DNA of 64,000 bases from Tetracentron sinense (Eukaryota; Streptophyta; Magnoliopsida; Trochodendrales; Trochodendraceae), in assembly GCA_015143295.1 (NCBI GenBank), contig CM026571.1:9118501-9182500 (forward strand), read 5' to 3'. The position numbers and the translations under genes were made by a program. The notes under the pieces are model-generated. The model searched no databases, was not told the DNA's origin, and was given only the letters and a program-made list of their open reading frames with translations. Shown here piece after piece: positions 51,863-64,000 of this stretch. Every line of letters starts with the position of its first letter. Position 1 is the first letter of the stretch.

Positions 51863-52578
51863 GAGCATCTCTAAGACATCCCTAAACTAGCTCCATTCCT
51901 TAGTTTAGGTAGCTTAAAGCGAAAAACAAGCTCCAACGGACTCCTCAAAGAGTAGGGCCGGCAAGTCAACTCGTCAACAATGGCGAGATGTTTTAGCTCT
52001 CCAAACATTATTAAATGTTTATTTTAAAAAAAACTCATTTAAAACCATTTGACCCCTCAACCACAACCAATTGTGATTGAACTAATAAGGGAGAGTTCAA
52101 TCACACCCACAGGTCAACACGTGTCCCTTTTAACTTCTAATAATTGTGGTTAAGATTTACTAACTTTTCGGGTTTAACAATATAATCTTAGTTTTTAGAA
52201 AAAATATTAAAAAATAGTTAACTCTAGTTAAGAAATTTTAATTCTTATGATTAATTTTTTAAAAATATTTGGTTTGAAAACCAAAGTTATATTGATAAAC
52301 CCCACGGGCTGGAGAAACTTAACCATATTTAATAACTGTTAAAAGGGGCATGTGTTAGTCGGTGGTGTTAGTCGGTGGGGGGTGCGATTGTACTCTCAAC
52401 GGTTGTAATGATGTTAAAATAAAATAAAAAATGAGTATTTAATAAAAATAGAGAAGAAAAAGAAACTAGTGTTGGAGTTGCAAGGGCAAAAAAAATGAAT
52501 CCCTATTTTTAAAAAGAAAAAGTTAAAGATTTAGAGAAGAAAAATAGGGAATTATTAGAAATAGGGTTGGAGATACTC
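51863..52578. mobile_element. PIF/Harbinger-like MITE with nested long-TIR MITE (copy 1)
   Basis: GAGCATCTCTAAGACATCCC and an inverted GAGTATCTCCAACCC end are flanked by TAA (51860-51862 and 52579-52581). A GTTCAATCACACCCACAGG long-TIR element is nested at 52095-52396. Its right end coincides with the point where the two subtilase copies become almost identical. Confidence 0.75.
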
Positions 52579-52986
52579 TAAGGCGGATCCCACTAGATAA
52601 GTGTACGAACGTATCCGTATTGTAAAGGCCGGACATTCCATATGATCACCGAAACCACCATGCAAAACGCATGAGAAGGGAAAATTCCTTATAAACATAT
52701 TAAAGGCTTAGATTATTTTGAGAGAGAGAGCCATATAGATAGCCCACCATAGGAATTGCATTGTTTGAACAAATACCCACCAATGCGAGAGAGAGAGATT
52801 CAATTTAATTTTTGAAGAGACACCCACCAAAAAAAAATTCTATGTATGAGTAGGTTTATTTAGTTTAACATGTAAAAAGGAGGCGATGATAACAAAAACA
52901 ATATAACACCAAGGACGGCCTGGGGCCAGATAATCAGATATATCAGAGAGGATATGATGCGGAAAAACCAACTAACAAAGCTCGCG

Positions 52987-52994
52987 TATAAATA
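52987..52994 (+). promoter_or_regulatory. TATA box of subtilase copy 1
   Basis: TATAAATA ends 44 bp before the start codon, predicting a very short leader of about 10-20 nt. Confidence 0.65.
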
Positions 52995-53038
52995 CCTGAA
53001 TTCTCTCTTCTTAGGACACCATTAAGGATTAGTTAGCC

Positions 53039-56527
<3,489 letters not shown>

Positions 56528-56609
56528 ATCACAACCAAGAGTTTGGGAAAGAGGTGTGGTATGTATCGTCCAAATTTCGAGGGCGAAATTATTTTTATAA
56601 GGGGGAGAA

Positions 56610-59144
56610 TGTAGCGCCCCGAAACTTTTCGTACTTAATGAACAGTGTTTTTGTAGCCACTTGGCCTTTTACGAAGTCTAACTAATAAATAAAGAAGAAT
56701 TGGAAGATTCTAGAATTGCAGAAATGTTCATTTTCGAATGATGAGTACAACGCAAGTTGAATCGTAAAAATCCGATAAACGAGTCAAAAGTTACCGCTAA
56801 AATACCACAAGGGGTACGCAGGTGAAAAATGATGAAAAACTTGGATTGAAGATCGATCGCCACATGACAACGATTCATCGTCACGAGCCCAGAAACCTGG
56901 GCAATCTACTGGAACTTGGACGATCGATCGTGTAAAACTCGAAGATCGATCGCCCTGAACCCAGAAATTTGATGGCTTTCGGGAAGTTGGACGATCGATC
57001 GCCCAACACCGACGATCAATTGTCTAGAGACAGAAATCTGGGCAAGCTTACAGGATCATGGACGATCGATCATCCCAAGATCGACATCACGGAACTCTGT
57101 TTTTTTTTTAAGACCCGAAATCAAGGGTTTCAACCCTTGAGATTATAAATAGAAAGCCATTTGGGGTTTTTGGCTCACCCTAAACCTAGAGGGGAGAAAA
57201 ATGAGAGGAAGGAAGAGAGAAAAATGAGAAAAAAGGAGAATATCAAGGGAAGATCCCTCTCACCATCTCAAGGTTTGATCCTCTTCCAAATTAAGGTGGA
57301 TCTTCCTTTATTTCAAGCTCGGTGCATTTGTCTCAAGTGGGACCTCTCTCTATCAAAGATTTGGGGGTTTTCTACCCAAGAGTTCTCAAGATCAAGCATT
57401 GATCTTCAAGTGTGCTTCCTCCTCAAGCTTGAACTCCAAATCAAAGGGCTTTTCTTCCAAACCAAGGAGTGATCCTCAAAGGTTAGTACACCTTACAAAC
57501 TCCCTTAGCAATAAACTAAGTTTTTCTCTTGATAATGATGATTTTTATCTTGTGTTCTTTCTCTTCCTTTGAAATATGCTATTTTCCCCAAATGTGAACA
57601 AGATAAATGGAATGAATGGATGTGGATTTGGATGTGTGGGGTGAATGTTAAAGGCGATAGATGCTGTATGGATGTGATGGAAATGGTGGAAGGGCATCTT
57701 ACAAATAATGAACACACCTTGATGTTTTGATGAAAAGTATGTACCTAACAACTTAAATATATGGCCTATGAAGATGTTGCACACTAAGTGTTTGATAAAA
57801 AGCTTAAATGACAATTTGAATGAATGAATGAAAATTATGAAGGCATGAATTGAGTTATTCTTCCTAAATGACTATCTTGATCAAATGCTCTACATGTTAT
57901 CTACATTCCCTCATGCTTATAATTAAAATGGAAATGCTATACTCATGTGATTCTTTCATTCAAGCATGTCATCATGTTTACTACAAGTGTTACACACATG
58001 CAGGCATGAATCGATTTTCTAAAGTATATGTACCAAAGAAACAACAAGAACGATAATTGTGATTCACGAAACAAATGATATAAAGCTGGACATCGGGCCG
58101 GTCAAGGATAGGGCATATCCCATGGATATGTCAAACCTGTCTCACAAGTAAACAAGCATGAATGATAAAGCCGGACATTGGGCCGGTCAAAGGTAGGGCA
58201 TATCGCAAGATATGTCATACCCGACTCACAAGAAAAAAAGTCAAGGAGGTTGATGTACCATTTTCTATATATATATTTCGCTGAAGTGAATCTACATTCC
58301 CGGCTCACAAGTCGCTTCAAGGGCACTAACCTCTGGCTCACAAGTAAACACGCAAGTCAAGTCAAGAACATGACAAGAACAAGCAAGACAAGTGATTCCA
58401 AGCAAGACAAGACAAGCATGTGTGATTCTTACGAACAATAACAAGTTTTCAAACATTGATAAGCAAAGTTTTCAAAGAAATACGAAAGACTATTTTCAAG
58501 AAGAAGACATGATTTTAAAGTACGAGTTTTACCGGAGTTTTCACATTCATTTGAGCATGTCAAGAATTATCACATTGTTTTACTTCAATGTTATTTGTCA
58601 TATGCGGCTATTCTTGTTTCAAATTGATATGATGAATTAAATCTTGTTGCCTTGTGTGATGGTTATTGCTATTGTTAGCTAGTAGCTTGTACTTGCTGAG
58701 TATTCCATACTCAACCGTACTTTTATGTCGGCAGGTACCAAGGATGCCCTCAACCCTGAGCCTTGGGTTGAGGAAGAGTGTGTAGAGGAGAGGGAGCCCC
58801 TTATCCCGATGCAATCGTATGAGGATAGAGATCGTGGCGTTTGGCCTTACTTAGATTACTGTTGAGCATAGTGGACTCGATATTTCTTTTGTATTTTGAT
58901 GGGTGGGCATGTCCACCTTTGACTTGATATGGTATGTATATATGTTAACTTGGAATACAGACCACCTTATATAGAAAAGAAAAGGTTGATTTACGCTTCT
59001 ACACTCATGATTAGATTCCGCACTCTGATTATTGTCATTATGGTATTATGTTTCGCCTTGTTCATTACAGGTTGGTTTGACAGGTACGAATAGTCATCAC
59101 TAAAGTATCCCTTAACTCTTAGGGGGTATTTTGGGGCGCGAAAG
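56610..59144 (+). mobile_element. Ty3/gypsy-type long terminal repeat, about 2.5 kb
   Basis: A polypurine tract AAGGGGGAGAA (56599-56609) directly precedes TGTAGCGCCCCGAAAC, and the far end shows the near-inverse TTTTGGGGCGCG (about 59131-59140). This is the classic 3' LTR set-up of plant gypsy elements. Upstream, about 50 bp of a GTCCAAATTTCGAGGGCG tail looks like the end of the internal region. A TATAAATA lies at 57144, and CGATCGATCG palindromes repeat at 56850-57070. The rest of the element (gag-pol, 5' LTR) is missing. The tail of the LTR abuts subtilase copy 2's flank. Confidence 0.7.
58081..58250. repeat. 85-bp tandem repeat within the LTR
   Basis: Units starting TAAAGCTGGACATCGGGCCG at 58081 and TAAAGCCGGACATTGGGCCG at 58166 share GGTCAA, TAGGGCATATC and a CTCACAAG end. 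Confidence 0.85.
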
Positions 59145-59516
59145 TAAGGCTCTTTAAGTCTTCACATCTCGTAAAACCTTAAGTTTACTCTATTCCATTC
59201 TCATGAACCTGAATTGATAACCACTACCAAGTGAAATAAAATAGCTTCAAAATAAACTTTAAAGAATTAACAAGTATAGTTTGAGGTGCGTAAATGTGTA
59301 ACAATTAGCACCGATCATAGCATTTAAAAGCAAAGAGAGATATAAGGCATGCCAAGAAATCAAAAGTGAGCTGTAATCGAAATTATGGGGGCTAAGATTG
59401 AATTTCTATAAGCCCTTGGAAAATTTCATTTTTTTTTTCGCTTGTCCAATATGCATTGGTAAAGTGAGAGAACCGTATGCCACATCACAAGAGAAACTTC
59501 TACCAATCTATTAAAA

Positions 59517-59739
59517 ATAACATCAAATTGTCTCTGACCGATGCCGAAAAAATGGTCTCAGACTCCACACATCATGCGGCAAGTAACGATAAAAAGGGGA
59601 GAAGTCATTTCAATTTCTCCCCTTGTTTTTGACTTCTCCCCACTTGATATCTCTCACCCTTCTTAGCGCCACATGTCGCATGATGTGTGGAGCCCGAGAG
59701 CACTTTTTTGGCATATGCCAAAGACAATCTGATGCCATT
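59517..59739. mobile_element. MITE shared by both flanks (copy 2)
   Basis: Counterpart of 50713-50934 with the same inverted ends and core; several substitutions separate the two. Confidence 0.75.
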
Positions 59740-59956
59740 GAGAATAATGTTTTCACTCCCTAGGATTTGATCTTGTTATCTCTCAAATAAGATAAGCGAC
59801 AGCTTCGCCAACTAAGTTAAATGACAGGTGTCAAAAAATTTAATACCTTAATGTGGTGATGGCTGCGATGTAAATACCCTCTAGTAGATGAGTTTTAAAG
59901 ACACCATTTTTCAGCAAGAGTGAACTTTTTCTTTTCTTTTTCCAATATTTAAAATC

Positions 59957-60314
59957 CCCCGGTTATCACCCCTCGAGGTCGCAACGTGTCTCCTTTGACA
60001 CCCTTAACCGTGGGTAAGGTTCACCCACCCCTAGGGTTCACTCACCTACTTTTGGTTTTTTTTTTTTAAATATTAATTTTTTTAAAAATTTAAAAAACTG
60101 TTTTTAGAGGGTTTTTTTTAATATTAAAAACCGTTTTTTAATTTAAAAAAAAGAATTAATATTTAAAAAAAAAAAAAACCAAAAATGGGTGGATGAACCC
60201 TAGGGGTGGGTGAACCTTACCCACGGTTAAGGGGTGTCAAAGGAGACACGTGGAGACCTCTACGGGTGATAAGCGGATTTGCCAAATCCGGTTATCACCG
60301 GAGATGAGTTGGCT
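59957..60314. mobile_element. Long-TIR MITE present only in copy 2
   Basis: Absent from the matching site in copy 1 (about 51147-51153). Terminal repeats of about 100 bp: the left reads GGTTATCACCCCTCGAGGTC and a GTGTCTCCTTTGACACC block, the right is its inverse. At the right end a 15-bp hairpin with one mismatch (60266-60280 with 60284-60298, loop GCC) is added, as in 45699-45770. No longer target duplication is obvious; a TCCC at both edges is possible. Confidence 0.85.
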
Positions 60315-60463
60315 CCCTCTTAAAATGTCCGTACAACAAAATGAACTTTCCTACGTAGACCGGAAGCTTGTACCAAATAGGGCTGGGCACAAGGCTGCAT
60401 TTATGCGCACACATTAGGGCATCGCAAAAGTTTTGGGATTTTGCTTCGGCCTAGGATTCCGCC

Positions 60464-60717
60464 GGGCTAATGGCAATAAAGTGGTCTCAGGCCACTACAC
60501 ATTAAGCAACATGTGGCATAAAAAAAATGGGAGAAGTTATTTCATTTTCTCCCTTAATTTTGACTTCTCTATATCTCTCCCCCTTTATCTCACCATTTTT
60601 ATTACCATGTGTCAAATAATGTGTGGAGAAGTCAAAATCATGGGCCCATGAAATGACTTCTCCAACCACATGTCGCTTAATGTGTGGTGGCCCAAGACCA
60701 CTTTTCTAGCTCAGCCT
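60464..60717. mobile_element. Related MITE shared by both flanks (copy 2)
   Basis: Counterpart of 51309-51561. Confidence 0.7.
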
Positions 60718-61094
60718 CAGAGAATCCGAGGCCTTTCGCTTCACCGAGACTGTCCCGGCAGCACGAGATTCAATATTGTATCCAATCGTGAGCTTTTTTT
60801 AACAACGTTAATTCAATGCAGGGCAGGACAGTCTCCGCCTAGACAGTCTCAAAAGCAGAATCCAAAATTTTGAAGGACTCCTAAGCCATGCACATCTTGC
60901 ACCGAGCCCATTTGGTGCAATCCTAGTCTATCTTGCATATTTTTAATGAAAAACTTAGCCATTGGCGTATTTGTAGGAGGGTAAAAAATTGGGTTGACTT
61001 AAACAAGATTAATCCATGGGTTTTGTTAAAATATGAAATATTGGGGAGGTGTTTGGATACTTCTGTTGTTTAATCTCCCCTCCTAACTAATTAA

Positions 61095-61861
61095 GAGCAT
61101 CTCTAAGACATCCCTAAACCAGCTTCCTTCCTCAGTTTAGGGAGTTTAAAAGTGAAAAACAAGCTCCAACGGGCTCCTTAAAGAATAGGGCCGGCAAGTC
61201 AACTCGTCAACAGTGGCGAGATGTTTTAGCTCTCCAAAAATTATTAAATGTTTATTTTTAAAAAAACCTCCTTTAAAACCGTTTGAACCCTCAACCACAA
61301 CCAATAGCAATTGAACTAATAAGGAGGAGTTCAATCACACCCATAGGCCAACATGTGTCCCTTTTAACTTCTAATAACGGAGGTTAAGATTCACTAACCT
61401 TTGGGATTTAACAATATAATCTTAGTTTTTAGAAAAAAAGTATTAAAAAATAGTTAACTCTAGTTAAGAATTTTTAACTCTTATGATTAATTTTTCAAAA
61501 ATATTTTTTTTGATAACTAAAGTTATATTGATGAACCCCACAGGTTGGAGAAACTTCACCATATTTAATTAGTGTTAAAAGAGGCATGTGTTGGCTATTG
61601 GATGCGATCGAATTCTCAAGGGCTGTAATGATGTTACAATAAAATGAAATTAAAAAAATGGATATTTAATAGAAAGAGACAAGAAATAGAGAATATGAAA
61701 TAAAAAAAAATGAGTATTTAACATAAATAGGGACAAAAAAAAAAAAGAATTGTGTTGGAGTTGCAAGGACAAAAAAATTGAATCCCTATTTTTAGAAAGA
61801 AAAAGTTAAAATTTTAGAGAAAAAAAATAGGGAATTATTAGAAATAGGATTGGAGATGCAC
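61095..61861. mobile_element. PIF/Harbinger-like MITE with nested long-TIR MITE (copy 2)
   Basis: Counterpart of 51863-52578 with TAA at 61092-61094 and 61862-61864. The nested element spans about 61329-61615. Both insertions therefore predate the duplication. Confidence 0.75.
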
Positions 61862-62282
61862 TAAGGCGGATCCCACTAGATAAGTGTACGAACGTATCCG
61901 TATTGTAAAGGCCGGACATTCCATATGATCACCGAAACCACCATGCAAAACGCATGAGAAGGGAAAATTCCTTATAAACATATTAAAGACTTAGATTATT
62001 TTGAGGGAGAGAGAGAGAGATATAGATAGCCCACCATAGGAATTGCATTGTTTGAACAAATACCCACCAATGCGAGAGAGAGAGAGAGAGAGATTCAATT
62101 TAATTTTTGAAGAGACACCCACCAAAAAAAAAATTCTATGTATGAGTAGGTTTATTTAGTTTAACATGTAAAAAGGAGGCGATGATAACAAAAACAATAT
62201 AACACCAAGGACGGCCTGGGGCCAGATAATCAGATATATCAGAGAGGATATGATGCGGAAAAACCAACTAACAAAGCTCGCG

Positions 62283-62290
62283 TATAAATA
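62283..62290 (+). promoter_or_regulatory. TATA box of subtilase copy 2
   Basis: TATAAATA at the same distance from the ATG as in copy 1; the core promoters are identical. Confidence 0.65.
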
Positions 62291-62334
62291 CCTGAATTCT
62301 CTCTTCTTAGGACACCATTAAGGATTAGTTAGCC

Positions 62335-64000
<1,666 letters not shown>

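Overview
This window is nuclear DNA of a flowering plant. Every gene found is a plant nuclear family split by GT-AG introns (the TCP gene excepted), and the intergenic space is AT-rich and packed with short non-autonomous transposons, tRNA-derived SINEs and LTR-retrotransposon debris. Some introns exceed 1 kb. The sequence alone does not let me name a species.

All genes lie on the + strand. They are a complete 12-exon 3-hydroxy-3-methylglutaryl-CoA synthase (3993-12188, mevalonate pathway), a complete 8-exon peroxin PEX16 (17547-19704, peroxisome/ER membrane), an intronless class I TCP transcription factor (39485-40570), a 3-exon secreted class III peroxidase resembling Arabidopsis PRX66 (46322-48246), and a 10-exon secreted subtilase (53039-56527). 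A second, nearly identical subtilase starts at 62335 and is cut by the window end. Apart from the subtilase pair, the genes are unrelated neighbours, and I see no operon-like or pathway cluster.

The intergenic regions hold several MITE groups whose boundaries can often be fixed by target-site duplications (TSDs): hAT-like elements with 8-bp TSDs (13027-15132, 16228-16729, 24871-25489, 26605-27182, 28088-28709, 30883-30995, 32218-32687, 37482-38046, 38736-38827, 44020-44753), PIF/Harbinger-like elements with TAA TSDs (2573-3216, 31141-31532, 51863-52578, 61095-61861), a Mutator-like MITE with a 9-bp TSD (32998-33141), and a recurrent long-inverted-repeat family, some copies of which carry an extra hairpin at one end. 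Three SINE-like elements and a roughly 2.5 kb Ty3/gypsy-type LTR are also present.

The right-hand 13.7 kb is a tandem duplication of the subtilase locus. From about 50344/59145 the two 5' flanks are clearly diverged and one carries an extra MITE. From about 52582/61864 to the window end they become almost identical, with one substitution seen in the compared coding region. That pattern suggests gene conversion or a second recent exchange, or else an assembly artefact. I did not find a convincing new biological system. The best leads are the mosaic subtilase pair, a 55-codon open frame in a subtilase intron, the hairpin-ended MITE family, and a cluster of five CACGTG motifs just downstream of the TCP gene. 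Coordinates of repeats without a visible TSD are approximate, because all alignments were done by eye.
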